NCBI GenBank assembly: GCA_964246705.1
Contig: CAXTRQ010000005.1
Span: forward strand, 1 to 64,000
DNA length: 64,000 nt
Source: DASZCR01 sp964246705
GTDB taxonomy: Bacteria; Acidobacteriota; Blastocatellia; Pyrinomonadales; Pyrinomonadaceae
Direction of reading: 5' to 3'
Shown: positions 44,764-53,664 of the stretch, piece by piece
How positions within the stretch are numbered: the stretch's first letter is position 1
Layout: the number at the start of each line of letters is the position of its first letter
Program-made: the position numbers and the translations under genes
The notes under the pieces: model-generated
Told to the model about the DNA's origin: nothing
The model's database searches: none
The model's input: only the letters and a program-made list of their open reading frames with translations

Positions 44764-45198
44764 TTACGTCGTCCTCACGTTTTTCAAGCTCGCCTTCTTC
44801 TTTACGGATTGTCCGAGGCACTTTTCGCATTTGCAGCCGACGGGCTTAATGTGGTCGTCAAAATATGATTTGCCGTAGTTGATCGTGATTTGCTCACCGG
44901 CTTTGATATTCTTCATTGACCAAATCCATATCCGGCGACCGGAGACAATAGCTTCGCAGTTGGGTCGGCACGAGTGGTTAATATAACGTGCGATGTTGGT
45001 TCGAGGGCTGCCGTCAATCGCCCACTCCTCATCAATCTCAAAAAAATACTTCCCGCCTCTCCTGTCAACTTCTTCGCTGGTCACAATCGGGCCGACGTAT
45101 TCGACAATCCGTTTCCCGGTGGGAATCGGTTCACTGGTAAACAAACCCAATCCGGTGTTGGTACGTTTGAGAATTAGTCTGTCGCGTGTCAGGGTCAT
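44764..45198 (-). CDS. SET-domain protein-lysine methyltransferase
   Basis: 144 residues, almost entirely a SET domain: GLGLFTSEPIPTGKRIVEYV (SET-N), then NIARYINHSCRPNCEAIV with the NHSC SAM/substrate motif, AGEQITINYGKSYF (Tyr motif) and a post-SET zinc-binding CKCEKC. SET domains methylate lysine and are far commoner in eukaryotes; short bacterial versions are known but their substrates are poorly defined. It forms a probable two-gene operon with the GNAT gene, so two protein-modifying enzymes may act together. Confidence 0.88.
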   Translation of the reverse strand: MTLTRDRLILKRTNTGLGLFTSEPIPTGKRIVEYVGPIVTSEEVDRRGGKYFFEIDEEWAIDGSPRTNIARYINHSCRPNCEAIVSGRRIWIWSMKNIKAGEQITINYGKSYFDDHIKPVGCKCEKCLGQSVKKKASLKNVRTT

Positions 45199-45409
45199 AT
45201 TTATTAGTTTAGCAGTTCAAGATTTTCGCAGATGTTACAAATTTATTGGTGAAGAGCGAAGCCTAAAATGTGTTTTAGCCGTCAGCCACATAGAACCTCC
45301 CTTCACCATTGACACCTCTCGCCACAGCCGTCTATCTTTCACACGCTTTTGATGTCCTGATGTCGAGACGGGGCGGCGAGCCTCTGGCAACCTGAGCGCG
45401 AAAAATTCA

Positions 45410-45946
45410 ATGCGAAAAATTGTTGTTGTCCCCTACGACTCTCGCTGGCCTGAAATGTTCCTCCGCGAAGCGGCTCAACTAAGAGAGGCTTTCGGGCAGC
45501 AGCTTGTTTCGATTCATCATATCGGCAGCACCTCTGTACGCGGTATGGCAGCGAAACCAATCATAGATATGATGCCCGTCGTGCGGCATATCGCGCGGGT
45601 GGAGAAAATCAACAGCGCCATGATTCGGCTCGGATATGAACCCCGAGGCGAATACGGTATTCCCGGCAGGCGATATTTCGTGAAAGGCCGGGACGAGCAG
45701 CGGACACACCACATTCATGCTTATCAGTCGGAGCACTCGGAGGTCGCGCGTCATCTCAACTTTCGTGATTATCTGATCTCCCATCCCGTAGAAGCGCAGA
45801 GATACGCCAGCCTTAAAATAGACTTGGCGAAACAATTCCCATCCGACATTGGCAGCTACATGGCCGGGAAGGATAGCTTGATTAAAGAAATTCTTGGGCG
45901 CGCCGCCCGGTGGCGAATCGAACAGGATGGAGGTGATGTTGAATAA
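45410..45946 (+). CDS. GrpB/UPF0157 family protein
   Basis: 178 residues. IVVVPYDSRWPEMFLREAAQ and IHHIGSTSVRGMAAKPIIDM are the N-terminal hallmarks of the GrpB (UPF0157) family, which has the nucleotidyltransferase fold with a G-S-T and D-x-x motif. RTHHIHAYQ then HLNFRDYLISHP continue the family pattern. The biochemical role of GrpB proteins is not established. It is followed without a gap by a small conserved gene. Confidence 0.88.
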   Translation: MRKIVVVPYDSRWPEMFLREAAQLREAFGQQLVSIHHIGSTSVRGMAAKPIIDMMPVVRHIARVEKINSAMIRLGYEPRGEYGIPGRRYFVKGRDEQRTHHIHAYQSEHSEVARHLNFRDYLISHPVEAQRYASLKIDLAKQFPSDIGSYMAGKDSLIKEILGRAARWRIEQDGGDVE

Positions 45947-46210
45947 ATGGCTATCGTATATGAATATCTGGTCTGTCAGACGCAATGGAGCTATGTCACC
46001 TTCGTCAACGGCGAATGGCAGGGCAGCGTTGATTATCGCAGCGGCAACTCGGAAGAAGCCTACCGCTCGTGTCCACAGACTTGGGATTACCTGAATCGGG
46101 TCGGGCAACAAGGGTGGGAGGTGGTCGCGGCGGTGAACCTGACAAACACGCTGAGCGAGGGCTTTTCTCAGTCCACTAATCAACTCTTTCTCAAGAGGGT
46201 TCGTGCGTGA
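45947..46210 (+). CDS. small DUF4177-like protein
   Basis: 87 residues starting one base after the GrpB stop codon, with GGAGGTG inside the end of the upstream gene serving as ribosome site. The C-terminal part LNRVGQQGWEVVAAVNLTN followed by LFLKRVR has the LN-x-x-G-x-x-G-W-E-V pattern of DUF4177 proteins. These are small proteins of unknown function, often with an EhrVV-like core. Confidence 0.6.
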   Translation: MAIVYEYLVCQTQWSYVTFVNGEWQGSVDYRSGNSEEAYRSCPQTWDYLNRVGQQGWEVVAAVNLTNTLSEGFSQSTNQLFLKRVRA

Positions 46211-46305
46211 TGGTAAATCTTATTCGTGGTTTCGTGCTGGAGACGCTGGAGGCGCAAAGGAAGGACGGGAAAGATTGGTTGTGAAATCATATTGGGAGGT
46301 GAATT

Positions 46306-46797
46306 GTGGTTAGAAGATTAATCGGTCTTGCACTACTCATCTTTACTGTATGCGGTATCATGATTGCGCAGCAGGTGCAGCAACCAAATCTTACTAAAGC
46401 TGAAGAAGAGGTCAGGAAACTTGAGCGTCAATGGCTGGATGCTTATGAGCAAAACAGCTTGAAGGCGATGGAGCGCATTGTGGCGGATGATTTCACCATC
46501 ACCTTCCCCAATGGAGCGATACAGACCAAGCCGCAGCTTATGGCAGCGATTAAGGCTCCGCGCCGCGCATCACAACCCAAGATGCGATTCTACACAGAGG
46601 ATGTGCAATCGAGAGCCTACGGTGAGACGGTGATATTGATGGGAAGAGTTGTCACGATATCCGAACGTAACGGACAGCCGGTCAAAGAGCAGTCTCGATA
46701 CACGGATACTTATGTACGGAGGAAGGGGCGCTGGCAAGTTGTAGCATCGCATCTATCGAACATCGAAGAGCCGAAGAAGCAGGGGACAGCGCAGTGA
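46306..46797 (+). CDS. secreted SnoaL/NTF2-like (DUF4440) protein
   Basis: 163 residues from GTG 46306, with GGAGG before it. A signal peptide-like N-terminus (IGLALLIFTVCGIMIAQQ) precedes a single cone-shaped NTF2-like domain (~35-155): VRKLERQWLDAYEQNSLKAM, IVADDFTITFPNGAIQTKP, SRYTDTYVRRKGRWQVVASH. DUF4440 proteins are small ligand-binding or catalytic cups; the ligand here is unknown. It stands alone. Confidence 0.8.
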   Translation: MVRRLIGLALLIFTVCGIMIAQQVQQPNLTKAEEEVRKLERQWLDAYEQNSLKAMERIVADDFTITFPNGAIQTKPQLMAAIKAPRRASQPKMRFYTEDVQSRAYGETVILMGRVVTISERNGQPVKEQSRYTDTYVRRKGRWQVVASHLSNIEEPKKQGTAQ

Positions 46798-46890
46798 CTT
46801 GCCCTCAAAAGTTCTTTCGCAGTTTGAATCAGTTGGTTTGGCAAAGTTGATTGCCCTGAGAGTCTCCATCAGACGAACACCCTCGCCGCT

Positions 46891-47463
46891 TCATGCCACG
46901 TTAGCCGACTGCTTGAGCAACTCAACCAGATAATTGTAAGCGTCATTGATTTCGGCCATCAGTTCCGTGCTGCCTCCAAGGTCTGGGTGATGCAGTTTGG
47001 CGAGCGTGCGATAGACCGCTTGAATTACTTCGAGCGGTGCGCCGGGCGTGAGATACAACGTCGCGTAGGCGCTTTCAACATCGAGTCGCGGCGCTATTCT
47101 CAGATGGTCGTGGCGATTGCGACGGCCTCTCGCATTATTGGTTCTCTCGTCTCCTGCCTGCTCTCTCTCCTGCTGGCTGGCTCGCTCTTTAACTTCACGC
47201 TGCTCGCGTTCTTGATCCGTCTCAACCGTGTATTCGACTTCCGCATTAAAAAGCGACTGCATAAGAGAAAGAAATCCGGGAAGACGCTCTCCGGCCTCCG
47301 GGGAGATGACCCAGTAGCGCATTCTGAAATCGAAATAGCGTTGCGAGTTGGGAATCGTCTTCTTGAGTGTCGCGACGGATAATTTAAAAACCTCCGAATC
47401 GGAAGACACAATTCTGAGGGCGAAGGAGCAATCCTGACGATTAATGATGCGGATTGATGGCAT
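46891..47463 (-). CDS. protein with C-terminal J domain
   Basis: 190 residues. Residues ~1-85 form a beta-rich region without recognised domain (YFDFRMRYWVISPEAGERLP). A charged Q/E/R-rich linker (~85-120) follows, then a J domain at ~130-185: YATLYLTPGAPLEVIQAVYR, LAKLHHPDLGG with the HPD motif, and AEINDAYNYLV. The J domain should stimulate an Hsp70 ATPase. The N-terminal part presumably selects the client. Stand-alone gene next to the assembly gap. Confidence 0.82.
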   Translation of the reverse strand: MPSIRIINRQDCSFALRIVSSDSEVFKLSVATLKKTIPNSQRYFDFRMRYWVISPEAGERLPGFLSLMQSLFNAEVEYTVETDQEREQREVKERASQQEREQAGDERTNNARGRRNRHDHLRIAPRLDVESAYATLYLTPGAPLEVIQAVYRTLAKLHHPDLGGSTELMAEINDAYNYLVELLKQSANVA

Positions 47464-47845
47464 GAATTTGCATCCTCACAGAGGGATTCGGAAATGGGGA
47501 TGGCAATGCGCGCTCAAAGGAGCGCTGAGTGGAGGCAGATGACTTTGAGAGAACATAGTCATATTGCACAAAAAGTTGAGTTAGCCGCATGCGAGGTAGA
47601 ACATCTGAATGATAGACGACGGCGAAGCAAATGCCAACAGTTTTGTTTTGCTCTTCCCTAATGCCGCCCGCGGAACCCCCCGGGAAATAAATTTTTTAAA
47701 AAAAAAAANNNNNNNNNNCCCCCGGCCCCCGGCTTCAACTTTTTTTCAAACACCAAAACGCCTCCCGGGGGCCCGCGCGGGCGGAGCGAAGAAGAAGAAG
47801 ATAAGCTGTGAGGGATGTTCGGACATGCTTAGTTCAAGCTTGCTA
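47464..47845. other. assembly gap (10 N) with low-quality flanks
   Basis: N occupies 47709-47718. The flanks (about 47665-47790) are homopolymer-rich (long A and C runs) and do not look genomic. Nothing genic was recognised; the true gap length is unknown. Confidence 0.8.
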
Positions 47846-49837
47846 TCACATAATTTCTTCCAACTGGACTCTGCAATCAAGCTCGACGCCGTGACCTTCC
47901 TGCGAATTCAAAGGAGCGTCGAGCGACGGTGTGAAGGAGGGCGCGAGTTGGGCTTCGGGGATTAGTTCACTGAGGAATTTATATAATTCCTTGATTTGCC
48001 CGGCGCGAGTTAGGTGGAACAGATGTTCCCGCGCGTAGTGTATTTTTTCCTCCGGGTAGGCAGCGATTTTGCCGATGAAGATTTTGGGATGCTTGGTTTT
48101 GGCTAACAACTCGTTAGCCATATACAGTTCCTCGAAAAGCTTCTCTCCGGGTCGCATCCCTGTAAATATAATATCAATGTCTTCGTAAGGCTTGAGTCCC
48201 GACAGACTGATCGTGTCTTTCGCGAGGTCGAGAATCCGCACGGCCTCGCCCATGTCGAGAGTGAAGATTTCCCCGCCCTGCCCCATCGTTCCGGCTTGCA
48301 GCACAAGTTGAGCGGCTTCGGGGATGGTCATGAAAAAGCGCATCATGTTCTGGTGAGTGACGGTCACCGGCCCGCCCTTGCGTATCTGTTCGAGGAAGAT
48401 GGGAATGACCGAGCCGGTCGAGCCGATGACGTTGCCGAAACGCACCGCCACGTAATGCGTCTTGAAGCGCCGATCCATGTCTTGAATAATCAATTCGGCG
48501 ACGCGCTTGGATGCGCCCATCACAGAGGTCGGCCGCACGGCCTTATCCGTCGAGATGAGCACGAAGGATTCGACCCCGCACTCGCCCGCGATTTCGCCGA
48601 GCAGATTGGTGGCGAGGACATTGTTCTTAATCGCTTCGGTGACATTCGACTCCATCAGCGGGACGTGCTTATGCGCCGCCGCATGAAGGACGACGTGCGG
48701 CTCGTGCGCGACGAAGATTGAACGCAGACGAGCCTCGTCGCATACGTCCGCGACCAATGGCACAACCTGCAAATCCGGCCATGCGCCTCGCAACTCGCGG
48801 TCAATCTCGAAGAGGGCGAACTCTGCGCGCTCGACTAAAAGTAGTTGTCCGGGGCAAAACTGCGCCACCTGTCGCGCCAGTTCGGAACCGATAGACCCGC
48901 CCGCGCCGGTCACCATCACCGTTTTGCCGGTGAGGAATCGCTTCACGTTGGCTTCGTCAAGATGGACAGGCTCGCGCCCCAGCAAGTCTTCAATCTGCAA
49001 GTCGCGAATCCGCGTCAACATCACGCGCCCGCGAATGATGTCGTCGAGGCCGGGGATGATTCTCACCTTCAGCGAAGACTGCTCGCAGATGTCGAGGATG
49101 CGCCGAAATTGTTGGCGCGTGGCATGTGCAATGGTGATCACGACATGATCAATGTCGAGTTCGCGCGCAAGGCGCGGCAGGTCTTGCGTCGTGCCGAGCA
49201 CTTTCACGCCCTGAATCAGAGAACCCTGTTTGTTCGGTTCGTCGTCGAGAAAGCCTTGGATGTCCAGCCCCATGCCGCCGCGCCGTGTGATTTCGCGCGC
49301 CGCGATCATCCCTGCGCTGCCCGCGCCGATGAGCAGGACGGGCTTTCGCTGCCCGTTGCCGGAGTCGGGCGCGTTCTGTAGTTTCTTTTCCCATTCATAC
49401 AATGCGCGCCGCAGCACACGCGCGCCGAGCGCCCCGCCGTAAGCGAAGAAAGTATCAATCAACGCCACCGAAAGCGGTACGCGCCAATCTTCTGCGCGCT
49501 CAGGAAGACCGAGCCGCAGAGCCAGCACCAGCAACGCAGACCATAATGCCGCGATAAAGAAAGCCCTCGTTTCAGCCATCCCGATATAACGCCAGATGAA
49601 CGTGTAGACTCCGGCCAGCAACAGTGTCAAGAATTGAATCAACACCACGTAGGGCAGTTGCATCAACAGGCGTCGGATGTCTTGTTCGGGAATATCGAAA
49701 TCGAATCTCAGGAGATAAGCGAGGATGAAGGCTGTCACCAGCACGGACAGATCGAGCGCCAACTGATAACGCTTGGCGCGCAGCCGCACCAGACCCAAGC
49801 GTGTGCCGATTTTCTTTCCTCGCGTCGTTGTCGTCAT
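47846..49837 (-). CDS. CapD/FlaA1-type NDP-sugar dehydratase/epimerase
   Basis: 663 residues. An N-terminal four-helix membrane domain (~20-150, LVLALRLGLPERAE) leads to a CoA-binding-like fold (VLLIGAGSAGMIAAREITRR). The SDR domain (~300-620) has MVTGAGGSIGSELARQV (Rossmann Gly-rich loop) and SVMGASKRVAELI, in which Met replaces the classical Tyr of YxxxK, as in PglF/FlaA1-type membrane sugar dehydratases. It should make a 4-keto-6-deoxy sugar nucleotide (for example from UDP-GlcNAc). The downstream end adjoins the N gap, but the ORF itself is complete. First step for an unusual sugar used by the polysaccharide genes that follow on the same strand. Confidence 0.9.
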   Translation of the reverse strand: MTTTTRGKKIGTRLGLVRLRAKRYQLALDLSVLVTAFILAYLLRFDFDIPEQDIRRLLMQLPYVVLIQFLTLLLAGVYTFIWRYIGMAETRAFFIAALWSALLVLALRLGLPERAEDWRVPLSVALIDTFFAYGGALGARVLRRALYEWEKKLQNAPDSGNGQRKPVLLIGAGSAGMIAAREITRRGGMGLDIQGFLDDEPNKQGSLIQGVKVLGTTQDLPRLARELDIDHVVITIAHATRQQFRRILDICEQSSLKVRIIPGLDDIIRGRVMLTRIRDLQIEDLLGREPVHLDEANVKRFLTGKTVMVTGAGGSIGSELARQVAQFCPGQLLLVERAEFALFEIDRELRGAWPDLQVVPLVADVCDEARLRSIFVAHEPHVVLHAAAHKHVPLMESNVTEAIKNNVLATNLLGEIAGECGVESFVLISTDKAVRPTSVMGASKRVAELIIQDMDRRFKTHYVAVRFGNVIGSTGSVIPIFLEQIRKGGPVTVTHQNMMRFFMTIPEAAQLVLQAGTMGQGGEIFTLDMGEAVRILDLAKDTISLSGLKPYEDIDIIFTGMRPGEKLFEELYMANELLAKTKHPKIFIGKIAAYPEEKIHYAREHLFHLTRAGQIKELYKFLSELIPEAQLAPSFTPSLDAPLNSQEGHGVELDCRVQLEEIM

Positions 49838-49969
49838 AAATTCAAGGCGTTTCCTCTCAGCCGTTGCAAAGCGTTGGGGGTTTACTGCCTTCCTCCTATG
49901 AGTGTTTGAAAATTTCGTGTCGAGGCATTGAGAAGAATTGCTCTTCGTTTCTGTTTGTCGTGCGGCGGC

Positions 49970-50692
49970 TTATTCCGGCGCATGCTCTCCGGCCAGCGAG
50001 ACTTTTATCTCCTCGTCTGTGGGCGGCAAGGTTCTGCTGGGCTGCGCTATCGCCTGACATGTCTGCCAGAGAATTCTCGTGTCCGCTCGCCAATCGCGCG
50101 CGCACAGGTAATCGAGATACCCCCTGAGCTTGAACGGCTGCAACATCTCCGTGTAGAACTTTTCGCGGTCGCCCTCCACACCTGCGAGCAGAGCTTCTTC
50201 ATTACGCAGGCGAAGAGTTATCGGGTCTGTGAGTCCGGGGCGGGCTGCAAGCACTGCCCGCCACGCGGGATTATCGAGGTCTACATAACATGGCACTTCA
50301 GGACGTGGGCCAACGAGCGACATATCTCCTTTGACCACGTTCCAGAGTTCCGGCAACTCGTCGAGCTTTGCACGTCGCAAGAACTTCCCTACTCGCGTCA
50401 CGCGCGCATCGTCGCCCGCCGTCACCTGCAAGCCGCCGAACCCCACGCGCATCGTCCGCAGCTTGTAAAGCACGAAGTCGCGCCCGCCGCGCCCCACGCG
50501 CTTTTGTCTAAACAGCACGGGGCCTCGTGAGGATGCGACGACAAAGAAAGCGGCGACGGCGAGCAGAGGCGACAAGGCGACCAGCGCGGTGAGCGCGACC
50601 ATCACCTCGACCGCGCGGGGGAGGCCGTCCCTGACCAGCCGTCCGCTCGCCCGTTCATTAGCCGTCAAACTTTCCCGGCGCATCTCAGCCAT
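49970..50692 (-). CDS. initiating sugar transferase (bacterial sugar transferase family)
   Basis: 240 residues from ATG 50692, overlapping the stop of the beta-helix gene. One membrane segment (AVEVMVALTALVALSPLLAV) precedes the polyprenyl-phosphate phosphoglycosyltransferase core: GPVLFRQKRVGRGGRDFVLY, LRRAKLDELPELWNVVKGDM and SLVGPRPEVP. This monotopic enzyme puts the first sugar phosphate on undecaprenyl phosphate and so starts repeat-unit synthesis. A longer upstream frame runs in an alternative frame of the neighbour and is not preferred. The final ~40 residues are unusual in lacking the common end. Confidence 0.88.
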   Translation of the reverse strand: MAEMRRESLTANERASGRLVRDGLPRAVEVMVALTALVALSPLLAVAAFFVVASSRGPVLFRQKRVGRGGRDFVLYKLRTMRVGFGGLQVTAGDDARVTRVGKFLRRAKLDELPELWNVVKGDMSLVGPRPEVPCYVDLDNPAWRAVLAARPGLTDPITLRLRNEEALLAGVEGDREKFYTEMLQPFKLRGYLDYLCARDWRADTRILWQTCQAIAQPSRTLPPTDEEIKVSLAGEHAPE

Positions 50693-52313
50693 CAGCTTTT
50701 CGCAATAAAATGAAGACGCCGAACTCCGGCGCGGTTGAAGTAAACCTGAACTGGCCGCCGACGAGCGGCGCGACCTTTGAGTTTGTGAGCGGCAGCCGCA
50801 GAGGCTTGCCCTGATACGTGCCGCTGGCGACTGGCGCGCCGAAATAGTTTTGGGCATCGCGGATTTCGTATCTCGCGCCGACGCTCAGCAGACCTTTGAC
50901 ATCAACCTCCGCCGTCTCCTTCAAATCCCAGTTATAGACAATGAGGTGCGCGCGACCCGTCTCATAAATATTCGGGCGGACGAAAACCACGACGCCTTCG
51001 GGGCGTCCTTTCGGGTTGTTCACCCAATGGCTGTTGCGGTCAATGCCCGTCGCCTTCTGCCACTCCGCGAACGCGAGCGAATTGTCTTGAAATGAAAAGG
51101 GCTTCGCCTCTTTTCCCTGAATATATGTATTGTCGTCCCACGCGTAGGTTGAGGCCGAAACGTCCTGCGGCACACCGAGCGCGAGCAGTTGTTGCAAACC
51201 ATAAAAGTGGTTGCCCGTCAACGTCATCGCACGCCAGTCGCGGACGGAGAGGACAAGGCTGCCTCCGACAAAATAATTGTTGCGAACGCTTAAGTCCTGA
51301 TTGTTCGTCGCCCTGTAGTGGAGCCGCACGTTCGGCTTCGTGTCGCTGCGGGTCAAAGTTTGATACGTGTAATTGTTGGCGAGCGAGATGCGCGCGGCGG
51401 GCTTGTCGCCACCGACGAGAATGTTGTCGTAGCGTTCATCTTTCTCAGTCGCCGCGCCGTTGTTGAACGAGACGTTCCCCTCGAATTGAAAACCGTTAAT
51501 CTCGCCCTCTTCCGTATAGGCATGGATTCCCCAGCCGAATTGGTTGAACAGGATGTTCTCGCGGACGAGTTTCATGCCCTCTTCGTTCTGCGTGTAAAGG
51601 CCATGGCCGTGGCCTCGTTCGTCGGACGAAGATTGCCAGCCGTTGTTGTAGATGATGTTGCCGTATAACTCCGCGTCCAGAGCGGGCGACCAGAAAGCAA
51701 TACCGTTGCCGCAATCGTGAACGACCAGATTGATGAACTTCGTGTGCGCCCCGAAGATTTCCACTCCCGTCGCTCTCTCTCTCGTGCGGTCGGTATCGGA
51801 GTCTGTGACCTCGAAGCCCCAGTAAGTCGTCCATACGCCCTTCACGACCAGCGAGCCGTCTATCGTCGCGCGTTCATTCGTAAATTGTGAGAGAAAAACG
51901 GGCTGCCCGTCGCGCCCGTTGAGCCGACTGATGAACGCTCCTTTGTACATGCCGCCGCGCATCCAGATGGTGTCGCCCGGTTTGACCTTGGCGGGCTGCG
52001 CCAGCGCCGTCGCTAAATCCCACGGACGATTTTTGCTTCCGTCTCCGCCGGATTGTCCATCGGGTGCGACAAAGAATTGCTGTGCGCCCTTCTGCGGGGC
52101 GGGATGCGAAGGCGGAGGCGTCGGTTCTTCTTCGTGCCGCACATCTGCGAACGACATGGCGGCTATTTTGCTTCGGTGTACATCGCTGGCTGAGCCGCTG
52201 TCGCTGAACTTTAAGGAGTGCGCCGCGAATGCCGCGACGATAAACGCGACGAGCGCCCCGCCAAGCACGAAGCTTTTGATGTACCGCTTATTCGTTCGCC
52301 GTCGCTGCAACAA
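50685..52313 (-). CDS. membrane-anchored right-handed beta-helix protein
   Basis: 542 residues from a TTG start preceded by AAAGGACGG. A single N-terminal transmembrane helix (YIKSFVLGGALVAFIVAAFA) is followed by a Pro-rich linker. Then comes a parallel beta-helix (~95-420: DTIWMRGGMYKGAFISRLNG, VKGVWTTYWGFEVTDSDTD, NLVVHDCGNGIAFWSPALDA, NIIYNNGWQSSSDERGHGHG), similar to DUF1565/NosD/polysaccharide lyase folds. The C-terminal ~100 residues are beta-sandwich-like. It could bind or trim the polysaccharide; no catalytic set was identified with certainty. Confidence 0.78.
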   Translation of the reverse strand: MLQRRRTNKRYIKSFVLGGALVAFIVAAFAAHSLKFSDSGSASDVHRSKIAAMSFADVRHEEEPTPPPSHPAPQKGAQQFFVAPDGQSGGDGSKNRPWDLATALAQPAKVKPGDTIWMRGGMYKGAFISRLNGRDGQPVFLSQFTNERATIDGSLVVKGVWTTYWGFEVTDSDTDRTRERATGVEIFGAHTKFINLVVHDCGNGIAFWSPALDAELYGNIIYNNGWQSSSDERGHGHGLYTQNEEGMKLVRENILFNQFGWGIHAYTEEGEINGFQFEGNVSFNNGAATEKDERYDNILVGGDKPAARISLANNYTYQTLTRSDTKPNVRLHYRATNNQDLSVRNNYFVGGSLVLSVRDWRAMTLTGNHFYGLQQLLALGVPQDVSASTYAWDDNTYIQGKEAKPFSFQDNSLAFAEWQKATGIDRNSHWVNNPKGRPEGVVVFVRPNIYETGRAHLIVYNWDLKETAEVDVKGLLSVGARYEIRDAQNYFGAPVASGTYQGKPLRLPLTNSKVAPLVGGQFRFTSTAPEFGVFILLRKADG

Positions 52314-52325
52314 TCCGTCCTTTGA

Positions 52326-53591
52326 TCACACAAAAGAAACGCTCAACTCTTTAACCGGCACAGGCGTGAGCTTTTTTGAATTTCGCGCGCACAAGTTTTT
52401 CACCGTGCCGGTGACATGCGCCAACTCGTCGCCGCGCATGCCGGGGAAAATCGGCAGGCTCACGAGGCGTTCCCAGATTGCCGTCGCCGCTGGAAAATCT
52501 TCCGACTGCCAACCGAACGTCTCACGGTAATAAGGATGCGCATGGAGCGGTCGCCAGTGAACCGAACACCCGACGCCCGCGCGCTTCAACTCGTCAATGA
52601 ACTCGTTGCGGCTGATGCTCAGTCGTTCGAGTTTCAGTCGAATGGGGAAGAGATGCCAAGAGTGGATGCGGTTTTCAAAGGCGGCGGGAAGTTCAAACTC
52701 TTCCGTATCCGCAAACGCCTCAAGATAGCTTTGAGCGATGGCTTCGCGCTCCAGACGCATCTCCTCGGAGCGCGCTAGTTGATGCAGTCCAATCGCGGCG
52801 GCGATGTCGGTCAGGTTGTATTTGAAGCCCGGCGCGAGGATTTGATAATCCCAACTTCCGCCCCCCTCATACCTCCGCCATGCGTCGTGCGATAACCCGT
52901 GGAGCGACATCGAGCGCATGCGCGCCGCCAGTTCGGCGTCGTCGGTCGTCGCCATGCCGCCCTCTCCGGTCGTGATGGTTTTGTTTGCGTAGAAGGAGAA
53001 GCAACTGACGGCGGCAGTTCCCTCGCCGCACTGCTGCCACTTCGATTTCGCATCGCTTCTCCACGCCGCAGGGAACGCGTGCGCCGCATCCTCGACTATC
53101 CATAGTCCGTGCCGCTCGGCGAAATTTTTGAGCGACGCGACATCCAGCGTCAGCCCGCCGACGTGGACGGGAATGATGCCGACGGCCTCCAACTGCCCGT
53201 GCCCCGCGCCGCATATTTCTCTCGCCCGCAGTCGCGCCAGTTGCCGCGCGGCGTCATCGAGGTTCATGTTGAGCGTCAGCGGGTCGCAGTCCACGAGCAG
53301 AGGGAACGCACCCTGATAACGCACAATTTCTGCGGTCGCGGCGAAGGTCATTGTGGGAATCAAGACCGCCTGTCCGGGGCGCAGATTGAGCGCCTCGACC
53401 GCCAGATGCAGCGCAGCCGTGCACGAGTTGACGGCGACGGCGTGCGCGGCTCCGACATGCGCGGCGAACGCCTGCTCGAAGCGGCACACCTTCGGCCCCG
53501 TTGTCAGCCATCCCGAACGCAGAGTGGCGACGACCTCTTCAATCTCACGCTCACCAATCTGCGGGCGAAAGAATGGGACTTGCATGCTCAT
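52326..53591 (-). CDS. DegT/DnrJ/EryC1/StrS-family aminotransferase
   Basis: 421 residues, AGGAGA before the ATG. GAAHAVAVNSCTAALHLAVE, VLIPTMTFAATAEIVRYQGA, LWIVEDAAHAFPA and CFSFYANKTITTGEGGM (PLP-binding Lys in the last) are the full signature of sugar aminotransferases. The enzyme should aminate a keto sugar nucleotide, such as the product of the CapD-type dehydratase in the same locus, giving a 4-amino-4,6-dideoxy sugar. The C-terminal RIHSWHLFPIRLKLERLSIS is typical of the family. Confidence 0.92.
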   Translation of the reverse strand: MSMQVPFFRPQIGEREIEEVVATLRSGWLTTGPKVCRFEQAFAAHVGAAHAVAVNSCTAALHLAVEALNLRPGQAVLIPTMTFAATAEIVRYQGAFPLLVDCDPLTLNMNLDDAARQLARLRAREICGAGHGQLEAVGIIPVHVGGLTLDVASLKNFAERHGLWIVEDAAHAFPAAWRSDAKSKWQQCGEGTAAVSCFSFYANKTITTGEGGMATTDDAELAARMRSMSLHGLSHDAWRRYEGGGSWDYQILAPGFKYNLTDIAAAIGLHQLARSEEMRLEREAIAQSYLEAFADTEEFELPAAFENRIHSWHLFPIRLKLERLSISRNEFIDELKRAGVGCSVHWRPLHAHPYYRETFGWQSEDFPAATAIWERLVSLPIFPGMRGDELAHVTGTVKNLCARNSKKLTPVPVKELSVSFV

Positions 53592-53664
53592 GAGAATTTG
53601 TTCTCCTAACCAACTTGAGCGAAGGCCGAATCAATGTTCTTCTTCTTAACTTCTGCACAAATCT

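Noticed and set aside
47691..47770. Homopolymer-rich sequence as a natural repeat or CRISPR-like array
   Set aside because: It flanks an N gap, has no repeat-spacer structure and is best explained as assembly artefact. No CRISPR array was seen anywhere in the window.
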